The notes: generated by a model not told the origin, from the sequence alone. A stretch of 64,000 nt of DNA from Paracidovorax sp031843945 (GCF_031843945.1 NZ_JAVTJJ010000001.1:558001-622000); one strand, 5' to 3'; counted from the stretch's first letter, positions 53,611-63,276 are shown. Numbers and translations: made by a program.

Positions 53611-55419
53611 ATGACCGCTTCCGCCTGGGGGCTGCTCGCCCTCTTTCTCGCCGTGCTGGCGCTGCTGGCCTGGCCCGTGGGCCGCCTGCTGGCCGCGCTG
53701 TGCACTGGACAGTTGCCGCGTGTGCTGCAACGCATCGAGGCGCCCTTGTATCGCCTGGCTGGCGTGCAGCCGGACGCGTCGATGCCCTGGCACCGCTACG
53801 CGCTCAGCCTGATCGCCTTCAACGGCGTCGGCACGCTGGTGCTGTACGCCCTGCAGCGCATGCAGAACCACCTGCCGCTGAACCCCATGGCGCGCGGCGC
53901 GGTGTCGCCTGATTCGGCCTTCAACACCGCCGTGAGCTTTGTCGCCAACACCAACTGGCAGGGCTATGCGGGTGAGGCCACCATGAGCCATCTCACCCAG
54001 ATGCTGGGGTTGACAGTGCAGAACTTTCTGTCCGCCGCCACGGGCATTGCGGTGGCGTTCGCGCTGGCGCGGGGCTTTGCGGGCCGGCGCGCCGACGGCA
54101 AAGGCCTGGTGGGCAACTTCTGGGCCGACGTCACGCGCATCACGCTGTGGGTGCTGGCGCCGCTGTCGTTCGCCATTGCGCTGCTGCTGGCCGGCCAGGG
54201 CGTGATCCAGAACTTCAAGCCCGACGCGGTGGTGACCCCGCTGGAGACCACGGTTTACCAAGCGCCGCGCGTGGATGCCGCAGGCCAGCCCGTGCTGGAC
54301 GCGGCCGGCGCGCCGCTGACCGACACCGTGCGCAGCGACACCCAGGTGATCGCCATGGGCCCGGTGGCGTCGCAAGAGGCCATCAAGATGTTGGGCACCA
54401 ACGGCGGCGGCTTCTTCAATGCCAATTCGGCGCATCCATATGAGAACCCCACGGCGCTCTCCAACTTCATCCAGATGCTGGCGATCTTCCTCATCCCGAC
54501 CGCGCTGTGCCTGGCCTTCGGCCGCGTGGTGGGCGACCAGCGGCAAGGCTGGGCGCTGCTGGCGGCCATGACGGTGCTGTTCGTCGCAGCCGTCGTCGCC
54601 ATCACCGCGGCCGAGCAGGCAGGCAACCCGCTGCTGGCGCGCCTGGGCGTGGACCAGACGGCCAGCGCCATGGCGGCTGGCGGCAACATGGAAGGCAAGG
54701 AAGTGCGCTTCGGCATCACCGCGTCGGCCCTGTTCGCAGCGGTGACGACGGCAGCGTCGTGCGGCGCGGTGAACACCCTGCACGATTCGCTCACGCCGCT
54801 GGGCGGCCTGGTGCCGCTGGTGCTGATGCAACTGGGCGAGGTGGTGTTTGGCGGCGTGGGCAGCGGGCTCTACGGCATGCTGGTGTTCGCGCTGCTGGCC
54901 GTGTTCATCGCGGGCCTGATGATCGGCCGCACGCCAGAGTACCTGGGCAAGAAGATCGAGGTGCGCGAGATGAAGCTGGTCTCGCTGGCCATTCTGGTCA
55001 CGCCCATCGTGGTGCTGCTGGGCACCGCGGTGGCGGTAAGCACCGGCGCGGGCACCGCTGGCATCGCCAACCCGGGCGCGCACGGCTTTTCCGAAGTGCT
55101 GTACGCGCTGACCTCGGCCGCCAACAACAACGGCAGCGCCTTTGCCGGCCTGTCGGCCAACACGCCCTTCTACAACGCCTTGCTGGGCGTGGCGATGTGG
55201 CTGGGCCGCTTCGGCGTGATCGTGCCGGTGCTGGCCATTGCCGGCGCGCTGGCCGCCAAGCAGCGCCTGCCGGTGACCAGCGGCACGCTGCCCACGCACG
55301 GCCCACTCTTCGTGGCCTTGCTGGTGGCCACCGTGCTGCTGGTGGGCCTGCTGAATTACGTGCCGTCGCTGGCGCTGGGGCCGGTGGTCGAGCACTTGAT
55401 GCTGTGGCCGGCCAAGTAA
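53611..55419 (+). CDS. kdpA: Potassium-transporting ATPase subunit KdpA
   Basis: The 602-residue channel subunit selects K+ and belongs to the superfamily of K+ transporters with four M1-P-M2 repeats. Selectivity loops are seen, such as TNWQGYAGEATMSHLTQMLG, MLGTNGGGFFNANSAHPYEN and SSAANNNGSAFAGLSANTPF-like TSAANNNGSAFAG. Length is about 30 residues above E. coli KdpA. It feeds K+ to KdpB through the intersubunit tunnel. Confidence 0.97.
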   Translation: MTASAWGLLALFLAVLALLAWPVGRLLAALCTGQLPRVLQRIEAPLYRLAGVQPDASMPWHRYALSLIAFNGVGTLVLYALQRMQNHLPLNPMARGAVSPDSAFNTAVSFVANTNWQGYAGEATMSHLTQMLGLTVQNFLSAATGIAVAFALARGFAGRRADGKGLVGNFWADVTRITLWVLAPLSFAIALLLAGQGVIQNFKPDAVVTPLETTVYQAPRVDAAGQPVLDAAGAPLTDTVRSDTQVIAMGPVASQEAIKMLGTNGGGFFNANSAHPYENPTALSNFIQMLAIFLIPTALCLAFGRVVGDQRQGWALLAAMTVLFVAAVVAITAAEQAGNPLLARLGVDQTASAMAAGGNMEGKEVRFGITASALFAAVTTAASCGAVNTLHDSLTPLGGLVPLVLMQLGEVVFGGVGSGLYGMLVFALLAVFIAGLMIGRTPEYLGKKIEVREMKLVSLAILVTPIVVLLGTAVAVSTGAGTAGIANPGAHGFSEVLYALTSAANNNGSAFAGLSANTPFYNALLGVAMWLGRFGVIVPVLAIAGALAAKQRLPVTSGTLPTHGPLFVALLVATVLLVGLLNYVPSLALGPVVEHLMLWPAK

Positions 55420-55431
55420 GGAAAGACAACG

Positions 55432-57576
55432 ATGCAAACCCCTGCAACTCCCTCCACCCCCGTTACTCCCGCTACGGATTTCAAGCAGTCGTTGATGGAT
55501 GTCGCCCTGCTCAAGCCCGCGCTGGTCGGCGCGTTCTCTAAGCTCTGGCCCGCCGCGCAGTGGCGCAACCCAGTGATGTTCGTCGTATACGTCGGCAGCA
55601 TCATGACCACGCTGCTGTGGGCGCAGGCCTTGGCCGCGCCCGACGCGGCACAGGGGAGCGGCCTGTCTCCGCGCTTCATCCTGGCGGTGTCGCTGGGGCT
55701 GTGGTTCACCGTACTTTTCGCCAACTTTGCTGAGGCGCTGGCCGAAGGCCGCAGCAAAGCACAAGCCGCGTCGCTCAAGGGCCTGCGCAAGGATACGTGG
55801 GCCAAGAAGCTCCAGGCCGCCTGGCCCAGCCCTGACCGCACCTGGCTGCCCGCGCAAGCCAGCGACCTGCGGCGCGGCGATGTGGTGCTGGTGGAAACCG
55901 GTGACGTGATTCCGCTGGACGGCGAAGTGGTGGACGGCGTCGCGTCGGTGGACGAAAGCGCCATCACCGGCGAATCGGCCCCGGTGGTGCGCGAATCGGG
56001 CGGCGATTTTTCTGCCGTGACCGGCGGCACGCGCGTGCTGTCGGACTGGCTCGTCGTGCGCATCGCCGTGAACCCGGGCGAGTCGTTCCTTGACCGCATG
56101 ATCGGCATGGTGGAGGCCGCGCGCCGCCAGAAGACGCCCAACGAGGTCGCGCTCACCATCTTGCTGGTGGCGCTGACCATCGTCTTCCTGGTGGTCACCG
56201 CCACGCTGCTGCCGTTCTCGCTGTTCAGCGTGCAGGCCGTCGGCGCAGGTTCGCCCGTGCCGCTGACCGCGCTGATCGCGCTGCTGGTGTGCCTGATCCC
56301 CACCACCATCGGCGGGCTGCTGTCGGCCGTGGGTGTGGCGGGCATGAGCCGCATGATGCAGGCCAACGTGATCGCCACGTCGGGCCGCGCGGTCGAAGCT
56401 GCCGGTGACGTGGACGTGCTGCTGCTGGACAAGACCGGCACCATCACGCACGGCAATCGCCAGGCCAGCGCGTTTTTGCCAGCGCCCGGCTGCGACAGCA
56501 GCGCGCTGGCCCGCGCCGCGCTGCTGGCGTCGCTGTCGGACGAAACGCCCGAGGGCCGCAGCATCGTCACGCTGGCGCACCAGGGCGGCGTGCGGGCCGA
56601 TGCGCCCGGGCGCGCGGTGTTCGTGCCCTTCACGGCGCAGACGCGCATGAGCGGCATCGACCTGCCCGCGCCGGCGCTGTCGGTGAATGCGGAGCCGGTC
56701 GCCGTGCGCAAGGGCGCCGTGCAGGCCGTGTGCCGCCATGTTGAATCGCTGGGCGGCACCGTGCCCGCGGTCGTGCTGGCAGCAGCCGACGACGTGGCGC
56801 GGCGCGGCAGCACGCCGCTGGCAGTGGCCGAAGGCGCACGCGTGCTGGGCATCGTCGAGCTGAAAGACGTGGTCAAGGCCGGCATCAAGGAACGCTTTGC
56901 CGAGCTGCGCCGCATGGGCATCCAGACGGTGATGATCACCGGCGACAACCGGCTGACGGCCGCCGCCATTGCCGCCGAGGCGGGCGTGGACGACTTCCTG
57001 GCCGAGGCCACGCCCGAAGACAAGCTGGCACGCATCCGCAAGTACCAGGCCGAAGGCCACCTGGTCGCCATGACCGGCGACGGCACCAACGACGCCCCCG
57101 CCCTGGCGCAGGCCGACGTGGCGGTGGCCATGGGCAGCGGCACGCAGGCGGCCAAGGAAGCCGGCAACATGGTGGACCTGGATTCCAACCCCACCAAGCT
57201 GCTGGAGGTGGTGGAAACGGGCAAGGCGCTGCTGATGACGCGCGGCTCGCTGACCACCTTCTCGATCGCCAACGACGTGGCGAAATACTTTGCCATCGTG
57301 CCGGCGCTGTTCGCAGCCACCTACCCGCAGTTGGACGCGCTCAACGTCATGCGGCTGGCCAGTCCTTCGTCGGCCATTTTGTCGGCGGTGATCTTCAACG
57401 CGCTGATCATCGTGTTCCTGATTCCGCTGGCGCTCAAAGGCGTGCGCTACCGCCCCGTGGGTGCCGCGGCCCTGCTGCGCCGCAACCTGGCCATCTATGG
57501 GCTGGGCGGGCTCATCGTGCCGTTCATCGGCATCAAGCTGATCGACATGCTGCTGGCAGCAGCCGGCCTCGTCTGA
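55432..57576 (+). CDS. kdpB: Potassium-transporting ATPase ATP-binding subunit KdpB
   Basis: The 714-residue P-type ATPase has the phosphorylated Asp333 in LLLDKTGTITHGN. Actuator motif SAITGESAPVVRESGGDFSA and hinge GDGTNDAPALAQADVAVAMG are present. The first 40 residues are an extended N-terminus. It drives K+ uptake with KdpA and KdpC. It lies 12 bp after kdpA. Confidence 0.98.
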   Translation: MQTPATPSTPVTPATDFKQSLMDVALLKPALVGAFSKLWPAAQWRNPVMFVVYVGSIMTTLLWAQALAAPDAAQGSGLSPRFILAVSLGLWFTVLFANFAEALAEGRSKAQAASLKGLRKDTWAKKLQAAWPSPDRTWLPAQASDLRRGDVVLVETGDVIPLDGEVVDGVASVDESAITGESAPVVRESGGDFSAVTGGTRVLSDWLVVRIAVNPGESFLDRMIGMVEAARRQKTPNEVALTILLVALTIVFLVVTATLLPFSLFSVQAVGAGSPVPLTALIALLVCLIPTTIGGLLSAVGVAGMSRMMQANVIATSGRAVEAAGDVDVLLLDKTGTITHGNRQASAFLPAPGCDSSALARAALLASLSDETPEGRSIVTLAHQGGVRADAPGRAVFVPFTAQTRMSGIDLPAPALSVNAEPVAVRKGAVQAVCRHVESLGGTVPAVVLAAADDVARRGSTPLAVAEGARVLGIVELKDVVKAGIKERFAELRRMGIQTVMITGDNRLTAAAIAAEAGVDDFLAEATPEDKLARIRKYQAEGHLVAMTGDGTNDAPALAQADVAVAMGSGTQAAKEAGNMVDLDSNPTKLLEVVETGKALLMTRGSLTTFSIANDVAKYFAIVPALFAATYPQLDALNVMRLASPSSAILSAVIFNALIIVFLIPLALKGVRYRPVGAAALLRRNLAIYGLGGLIVPFIGIKLIDMLLAAAGLV

Positions 57577-57587
57577 AATTTCACACC

Positions 57588-58184
57588 ATGTTCAACACAA
57601 TCATTCGCCCGGCCCTGGTGCTGCTCGCCTTGCTGAGCGCCTTCACCGGCCTGCTCTACCCCGCCGCCGTCACGGGCGCGGTGCAGGCTCTTTTCCCCTG
57701 GCAGTCGCAGGGCAGCCTGCTGGAGCGGGATGGCCGCACCATCGGCTCGGCGCTGATCGGCCAGCCGTTTGCCGAACCGCGCAATTTCTGGGGCCGCCCG
57801 TCGGCCACCGCGTCCATGCCCAACAACGGCGCGGCCTCCGGCGGGTCGAACCAGGGACCGCTGAACCCAGCGCTGACCGAGGCTGTGCAGGCGCGCGTGC
57901 AAGCATTGCGCGAAGCCGATCCAGGCAACGACGCCCCCGTGCCTGCAGACCTGGTGACCACGTCGCCCAGCGGGCTCGACCCCCACATCACGCCCGCCGG
58001 CGCCCGCTACCAGGCCGCACGCGTGGCGCGGGTGCGCGGGCTGCCCGAAGCTGACGTGTTGGCGCTGATCGACCGCCACACCGAAGCCCCGCTCTTGGGC
58101 CTGATCGGCGAGCCGCGTGTGAACGTGCTGGCGCTCAATCTGGCGCTCGCCGCTGCCGATCCGTCCGCACGCCCTGCGCCATAA
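57588..58184 (+). CDS. kdpC: Potassium-transporting ATPase subunit KdpC
   Basis: The 198-residue protein has one N-terminal membrane helix (ALVLLALLSAFTGLLYPAAV) and a periplasmic domain with FWGRPSATASMPNNGAASGG and SPSGLDPHITPAGARYQAAR. It assembles with KdpA and KdpB and raises ATP affinity. It lies 11 bp after kdpB. Confidence 0.96.
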   Translation: MFNTIIRPALVLLALLSAFTGLLYPAAVTGAVQALFPWQSQGSLLERDGRTIGSALIGQPFAEPRNFWGRPSATASMPNNGAASGGSNQGPLNPALTEAVQARVQALREADPGNDAPVPADLVTTSPSGLDPHITPAGARYQAARVARVRGLPEADVLALIDRHTEAPLLGLIGEPRVNVLALNLALAAADPSARPAP

Positions 58185-58200
58185 GTCATCATCACGCCCC

Positions 58201-60921
58201 ATGCCCGACATCGAACGCCCCGACCCCGACGCGCTGATCGCCCAATTGCGCGCGCAAGAGGCCCAGCAGCGCACGGGGCGCCTGCGCATCTATTTCGGCG
58301 CCAATGCGGGCGTGGGCAAGTCCTGGTCGATGCTGAGCGCCGCGCAGCGCGAGCGCCAGGCGGGCCGCGACGTGCGGGTGGGCGTGATCGAAACCCATGG
58401 CCGCGCGGAGACCGCGGCCCTGCTGGATGGTCTGGCCGTGCTGCCCCTGCGCGAAATGCCGTACCGCGGCCGCGTGCTGCACGAGCTGGACCTGGACGCC
58501 GCGCTGGCTGCCCGCCCGCAGGTGCTGCTGGTGGACGAACTGGCGCACACCAATGCGCCTGGATCGCGCCACACCAAGCGCTGGCAGGACGTGCAGGAGC
58601 TGCTGGCGGCAGGCATTGACGTGTGGACCGCACTGAACGTGCAGCACCTGGAAAGCCTGAACGGCACGGTGGGAACTATCACCGGCATTCGCGTGCATGA
58701 AACCGTGCCTGATGCGGTGCTGGACGATGCCGACGAAGTGGTGCTGGTGGACGTGACGCCCGACGAATTGCTCGCGCGGCTGAAGGCCGGCAAGGTCTAC
58801 GTGCCGGCGCAGGCGCAGCAGGCGGCACGCAACTTCTTTCGCACAGGCAACCTGATCGCACTGCGCGAGATTGCCCTGCGGCGCACGGCCGAGCATGTGG
58901 AAGACGACATGCGCGACTGGCGCGTGGAGCATTCCGGCAGCGCGGGCGCTGCGCAGGCCTGGAACACATCCGGCGCCCTGCTGGTGGCGGTCGGCGGCCA
59001 CCCAGCCGCAGCGCAGACGGTGCGCACCGCCGCCCGCCTGGCGGGCCAACTGAATGTGCGCTGGCATGCCGTCCACGTCGAGACACCGCAGCGCCGCCTG
59101 CCCACCGCCCAGCGTGAACAGGCCCTGGCGACACTGCAGCTGGCGCAGAGCCTGGGCGCAGAAACAGCGGTACCGACGGCGCCCAGCGTGGTGCAGGGCC
59201 TGGCCGAACAGGCTGGCCGCTTGAACTGCGCAACGCTGGTCATCGGCCGTGGCGCGGACGCTCCAGCGTGGCGGCGTGCCTGCTCAGGCTCCCGCCTGCA
59301 GTCGCAACTGACGCGCAAGTTGCCAGGGGTGGACATCGTGCAGGTCGCGCCCGCACCGCATCGCGCATTGCCACGCACGCTGGCGACCAAGATCGCTGGC
59401 GAAGGCACGGTGCACCACCTGTTGCCCGCCCGTCCTTCTCGCGCATGGGGCTTTGCCTGGGCCACGGCGGTCAGCATTACGCTGACCCTGCTTACGCTGC
59501 CACTCATCGACATGCTCGACCTGGTGAACATCGTCATGCTGTTCCTGCTGGGCGTGGTGGGGGTGGCGCTGCGCTGGGGACGTGCACCTGCAGCGCTGGC
59601 CGCCTTGCTGAATGTGCTGTCCTTCGACTATTTTTTCGTGCCTCCTCGCATCTCGTTCGCGGTGAGCGATGCGCAATACCTGCTCACCTTCGCGGTCATG
59701 CTTGCGGTGGGCCTAGTGATTGGCCAGCTGACCGCCGGCTTGCGCTCATCCGCCGGCGTGGCAGCCGAGCGCGAGCGGCGCACCCATTCGCTCTTTGAAT
59801 TGACGCGGGAGTTGTCGGGCGCGTTGGAGGCGCGACAAGTGGCTGAACTGGGTGAGCAAGCCATCCGCGCGTACTTCGGCGGCCAGGCCGTCGTGGTGCT
59901 GACCGATGCCGCCGACCGGCTGGTGCCGCCGCAGCCCCATCCGCCCGACTGGGACGGCCATGTCGCAGAATGGGCGTTTCGCCATGGCGAGCCGGCAGGC
60001 CTGGGCACGGCCACGCTGTCCGCCCAACCGTGGCGTTATTTGCCACTGCAAGCGCCCATGCGCGTGCGCGGCGTGCTGGCCCTGACGCTGCCCGTTCCCG
60101 ATTTGCTGGCCGTGCCCGAACACGCCAGGCAACTGGACACGCTGGTCCGCCAAATCGCCATAGCGCTGGAGCGTGTGCATTACGTCGACATCGCACAACA
60201 GGCCGTCGTGGATATGGAATCGGAGCGGCTGCGCAACACGCTGCTGGGGGCGCTGTCGCACGACATCCGCACGCCGCTGACAGCCCTGCGCGGCTTGGCC
60301 GAAGCGCTGCCCGGCCAGCCCGCAACGCAGCATGCCGACACGGCCCGGGCCATCGTGTCGCAGGCCCGCGCGCTTCATGCACTGGTGACCAACCTGCTGG
60401 ACATGGCGCGGCTGGACGGCGGCCTGCCCGGCGCGCCCCAGTTGCGGCGCGATTGGCAATCGGTGGAAGAGGTGGTCGGCTCGGCCATACGGGCCAGCCA
60501 GGCTGCGCTGGGCGGTTTGCCAGTGCAGACGCAGTTGCCAGAGGATCTGCCCTTGGTGGAATTCGACGCGGTCCTGGTGGAACGCGTGCTGGTCAATTTG
60601 CTGGAAAACGCTTCCAAGTACGGCGCGCCCCCGATCGAGATACGTGCCTGGACTGGCGACACCACGCTGAACATCACGGTAAGCGACAACGGGCCGGGCC
60701 TGCCTGCATCGCTGCGCGGAACGACAAGCACGCCGTTCGACAAGTTCACGCGCGGCCACGCGGAATCGGCCATTCCCGGCGTGGGCCTGGGGCTGGCCAT
60801 ATGCAAGGCCATCGCGCAGGCGCACGGCGGCGACATCACCGCGCATTCGGCACCGGGCGGTGGCGCGCTGTTCCATCTCACCCTGCCGCGCCGCGAGGCG
60901 CCTGAGATGGCAGGCGACTGA
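58201..60921 (+). CDS. kdpD: Sensor histidine kinase KdpD
   Basis: The 906-residue kinase senses low K+ and turgor. An N-terminal KdpD domain has Walker A YFGANAGVGKSWSML near 31-45 and DELAHTNAPGSRHTKRWQDV. A Usp-like domain is followed by four membrane helices (about 405-510), a GAF domain, HisKA with His687 (GALSHDIRTPLTA) and HATPase (LLENASKYG, DNGPGLP, GVGLGLAICKAIA). It lies 16 bp after kdpC and phosphorylates KdpE. Confidence 0.97.
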   Translation: MPDIERPDPDALIAQLRAQEAQQRTGRLRIYFGANAGVGKSWSMLSAAQRERQAGRDVRVGVIETHGRAETAALLDGLAVLPLREMPYRGRVLHELDLDAALAARPQVLLVDELAHTNAPGSRHTKRWQDVQELLAAGIDVWTALNVQHLESLNGTVGTITGIRVHETVPDAVLDDADEVVLVDVTPDELLARLKAGKVYVPAQAQQAARNFFRTGNLIALREIALRRTAEHVEDDMRDWRVEHSGSAGAAQAWNTSGALLVAVGGHPAAAQTVRTAARLAGQLNVRWHAVHVETPQRRLPTAQREQALATLQLAQSLGAETAVPTAPSVVQGLAEQAGRLNCATLVIGRGADAPAWRRACSGSRLQSQLTRKLPGVDIVQVAPAPHRALPRTLATKIAGEGTVHHLLPARPSRAWGFAWATAVSITLTLLTLPLIDMLDLVNIVMLFLLGVVGVALRWGRAPAALAALLNVLSFDYFFVPPRISFAVSDAQYLLTFAVMLAVGLVIGQLTAGLRSSAGVAAERERRTHSLFELTRELSGALEARQVAELGEQAIRAYFGGQAVVVLTDAADRLVPPQPHPPDWDGHVAEWAFRHGEPAGLGTATLSAQPWRYLPLQAPMRVRGVLALTLPVPDLLAVPEHARQLDTLVRQIAIALERVHYVDIAQQAVVDMESERLRNTLLGALSHDIRTPLTALRGLAEALPGQPATQHADTARAIVSQARALHALVTNLLDMARLDGGLPGAPQLRRDWQSVEEVVGSAIRASQAALGGLPVQTQLPEDLPLVEFDAVLVERVLVNLLENASKYGAPPIEIRAWTGDTTLNITVSDNGPGLPASLRGTTSTPFDKFTRGHAESAIPGVGLGLAICKAIAQAHGGDITAHSAPGGGALFHLTLPRREAPEMAGD

Positions 60922-60944
60922 ACGCCACCCCCGACAATCGGCCC

Positions 60945-61676
60945 ATGCTTTCAGCCCGCACCGTGATCGTGATTGAAGACGAGCCGCAGATCCGTCGCTT
61001 TGTGCGCTCGGCGCTGGAGGCCGAAGGATGGCTGGTGCACGAGGCCGCCACGTTGCAGGCGGGACTGGCGGCCGTGGCCACTCGCAAGCCCGACCTGGTC
61101 GTCCTCGACCTGGGATTGCCGGACGGTGACGGGCTGGATCTGATCCGCGACGCGCGCGGCTGGTCGCCGGTGACCATCATCGTGCTGTCGGCCCGCGCGG
61201 ACGAGTCCGACAAGATCGCCGCGCTGGATGCCGGTGCCGACGATTACCTGACCAAGCCCTTCGGCACGGGCGAACTGCTGGCGCGCGTGCGTGCGAACTT
61301 GCGACGCCCCCGGCTGGGTGAAGGCAGTGCCGACCCTGATCCGCTGTTGATTTTCGGCACGGTTCAAATCGACCGTGCCGCACGCACCGTATTGCGCGAC
61401 GGCCAGCCAGTGCACCTCACGCCCATCGAATACCGCATGCTGACGGTGCTGGCCGCCAACGCTGGGCGGGTGCTGACGCAGCGCCAACTGCTGACGGAAG
61501 TGTGGGGGCCGGGCCATGTCGACCGCAGCCACTACCTGCGCATCCACATGGGCCACCTGCGCCGCAAGCTGGAGGTCGACCCCGCCCAGCCCCGGCATCT
61601 GCTGACAGAGACCGGTGTAGGCTATCGCCTTGTCCTGGAGGCCTTGCCCCACACAGCTTTAGACGCCTGGCTATAA
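60945..61676 (+). CDS. kdpE: Response regulator KdpE (OmpR family)
   Basis: The 243-residue regulator has a receiver with Asp55 in LVVLDLGLPDGDG and Lys in DDYLTKPFGTGELLAR. The winged helix is VHLTPIEYRMLTVLAANAGR near 150-169 followed by RRKLEVDPAQPRHLLTETGV and GYRL. It activates kdp transcription. Its final codons overlap the minus 10 box of the next gene. Confidence 0.96.
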   Translation: MLSARTVIVIEDEPQIRRFVRSALEAEGWLVHEAATLQAGLAAVATRKPDLVVLDLGLPDGDGLDLIRDARGWSPVTIIVLSARADESDKIAALDAGADDYLTKPFGTGELLARVRANLRRPRLGEGSADPDPLLIFGTVQIDRAARTVLRDGQPVHLTPIEYRMLTVLAANAGRVLTQRQLLTEVWGPGHVDRSHYLRIHMGHLRRKLEVDPAQPRHLLTETGVGYRLVLEALPHTALDAWL

Positions 61677-61677
61677 T
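61672..61677 (+). promoter_or_regulatory. Perfect minus 10 box at the end of kdpE
   Basis: TATAAT, preceded by GGC, starts 15 bp before the next ATG (61687). Transcription would begin within a few bases of the start codon, so the small gene may be read from a leaderless mRNA. No good minus 35 is seen. Confidence 0.5.
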
Positions 61678-61686
61678 TTACCCACG

Positions 61687-62082
61687 ATGCTACGGTGGTT
61701 TATCACGGTCTTCACTCTGCACTTCTTCCTCAGCGTAGGAGTTTCGGCCGTGGGCTTTTCCACACCGACTGAGTCAGCGCAGCACCGCGCTAGCGTCGCC
61801 TCTTTGGTGTTGCAGCATCACGAGAAGGCGCAGCTAGCCGCGCTGGCAACCGTTTCCGAACTGCCCGCTCCCTCCCATAGCCCGGCCGACCAGGTACCCG
61901 ACATGCCAGGCCATGCTTTGGCCGATGACCTGCACGAATTGCCAGACGAGTTGAACCCGTCCATGGCGGTTATGCGCCGTTCGGGCCCCACCTATTCACC
62001 AGTCCAGGTGGACCAGGCGCAGTCCGCCTCGCACGCTCCAGCCACACCCCGCAAGCCTCCGCGCATCGGCTTGTTTGCCTGA
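61687..62082 (+). CDS. Small exported protein of unknown function
   Basis: The 131-residue protein starts with a signal sequence (MLRWFITVFTLHFFLSVGVS followed by AVGF). The mature part is rich in Ala, Ser, Pro and His, with low-complexity, probably disordered stretches. I recognise no family. It starts 10 bp after kdpE under its own minus 10 box and has no visible ribosome site. Its short, His-rich mature part resembles small proteins in metal-response loci, but nothing nearby supports that. Confidence 0.6.
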   Translation: MLRWFITVFTLHFFLSVGVSAVGFSTPTESAQHRASVASLVLQHHEKAQLAALATVSELPAPSHSPADQVPDMPGHALADDLHELPDELNPSMAVMRRSGPTYSPVQVDQAQSASHAPATPRKPPRIGLFA

Positions 62083-62295
62083 CGTCCGCGCGGCTGCTTC
62101 GACGTAGCGTCTGCGCCAGGCTCCTGCAGCTCACTGCTTCGTGAGCAGCGCCCTTTCCCCTCTGTTTCTTTTCTCGTGCCTGTCCAAGGCGCCGCTGTTT
62201 TGCAGGGCCGATCCACATGTGTGGCCCCTGCGTCTGAAGGATCAGCACAGTGGCTCCCAAGACGTTGGCAACCTCGTTCCAGGAGTATTTTCATC
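62083..62295. other. Leader region of the Rrf2 gene
   Basis: The 213-bp gap carries the ribosome site (CAGGAG) and probably the promoter for the Rrf2 regulator. It contains a hairpin, GGGCC...GGCCC near 62203-62228. I recognise no riboswitch class or IscR box. Confidence 0.4.
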
Positions 62296-62841
62296 ATGCG
62301 TTTGACCACCCGAGGCAAGATGGCCGTCACTGCAGTCACCGACATGGCTCTGCGTTCTCACGGCGGCCCCGTCGCACTGCCCGGCATCAGTGCCCGGCAA
62401 GGCATCTCGCTGTCGTATCTGGAAGACATCTTCGGCGCACTGCGCCGCGCGGGCTTGGTCACGAGCATCCGCGGGCCCGGCGGCGGCTACACGTTGACAC
62501 GCCAGCCGCAGGAACTGTCCGTGGCCGAGATCGTCGCTGCATCCGAGAAGTTCATGGCGCGGCCGACCACCGATGCGGCCGACCCTGCGTCAGACGCGTT
62601 GGGGCTGCCTTCAGCGGAAATGACGGAAGAACTGTGGATCTCCTTCCATTCCCGCGTGAAGGATTATCTGCAGTCCATCACGGTCGCTGACTTGCTGAAA
62701 CAGCAGAACGCGCAGATTACGGAGAGCGAATCCTCCAATCGGCAGATTCGCCCAGCAGCACGCAGAGTCGTACGCACGCAATTGCCGGCGCGCAACGTTC
62801 CAAACTCTGTCTTTGCCCTGGGCGAGCTGAGCTCGGCCTGA
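62296..62841 (+). CDS. IscR-like Rrf2-family regulator without iron-sulfur cysteines
   Basis: The 181-residue protein has the IscR N-terminus (MRLTTRGKMAVTAVTDMALR) and winged helix (ISARQGISLSYLEDIFGALR, then RAGLVTSIRGPGGGYTLTRQ). The late helix WISFHSRVKDYLQSITVADL matches the IscR dimer helix. Where IscR has three cysteine ligands, this protein has FMARPTTDAADPASDALGLP; it has no cysteine in the whole chain. It should therefore bind DNA constitutively or sense something else. ATG at 62296 has AGGAG 11 bp upstream. The N-terminal extension seen in the longer frame is not supported. Confidence 0.88.
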   Translation: MRLTTRGKMAVTAVTDMALRSHGGPVALPGISARQGISLSYLEDIFGALRRAGLVTSIRGPGGGYTLTRQPQELSVAEIVAASEKFMARPTTDAADPASDALGLPSAEMTEELWISFHSRVKDYLQSITVADLLKQQNAQITESESSNRQIRPAARRVVRTQLPARNVPNSVFALGELSSA

Positions 62842-62865
62842 GCCGCGTCTACAGCGCCGCCGCAG

Positions 62866-63276
62866 TTACTGGGCTTTGCGAAGCCTTTCAAGCTCCGCCT
62901 CGGCATCAGTTAGCTCGCCTCTCAGCTGAACGATCCTGAGTTCCAGATGCTTGATCCGGTCACCAGGGCTTTCAGAACCAGCTGTCAGAGAGCAGTTCTT
63001 CAGCAATGCGGCACGTTGGTCGGCCAACTGACGATGACGCAACATCTGCCCCTTGGAACGGGCCACATCCATGTCGCGCGAGATGGCTGTGGCCTCTGAA
63101 CTGCACTGGCTGGCTGAGCCGACCACAGTGGACTGTGCGGCTGCTGTGCCTGCAAAAGCAATCACGATTGCCATGGCGCCTGAGCCGACGTGCATAAACA
63201 AGTACCTGGTGAACAAAGGATTGAGCATGCCAGCAATCGCTGCAAGGCAGCGACTAACCGCTTGATCCAGGGGCAT
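62866..63276 (-). CDS. Exported DUF1090-like protein
   Basis: The 136-residue protein has a long N-terminal region with a hydrophobic segment (GSGAMAIVIAFAGTAAAQ) and predicted cleavage near AAAQ. The mature part is a cysteine-bounded helical hairpin (SQCSSEATAISRDM, LLKNCSL) ending in a coiled coil (LRGELTDAEAELERLRKAQ). This matches the DUF1090 (YqjC-like) layout. The ATG at 63276 is chosen because GGAGG precedes it; later ATGs would give a more usual signal peptide. Confidence 0.7.
   Translation of the reverse strand: MPLDQAVSRCLAAIAGMLNPLFTRYLFMHVGSGAMAIVIAFAGTAAAQSTVVGSASQCSSEATAISRDMDVARSKGQMLRHRQLADQRAALLKNCSLTAGSESPGDRIKHLELRIVQLRGELTDAEAELERLRKAQ

Noticed and set aside
53284..57060. 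A minus-strand frame of more than 1200 codons opposite kdpFAB
   Set aside because: It is an antisense shadow, with His/Gln/Arg-rich low complexity and no start signals.
62083..62295. A riboswitch or structured RNA leader before the Rrf2 gene
   Set aside because: There is a short hairpin but no conserved blocks of any class I know, so it is listed only as an intergenic region.
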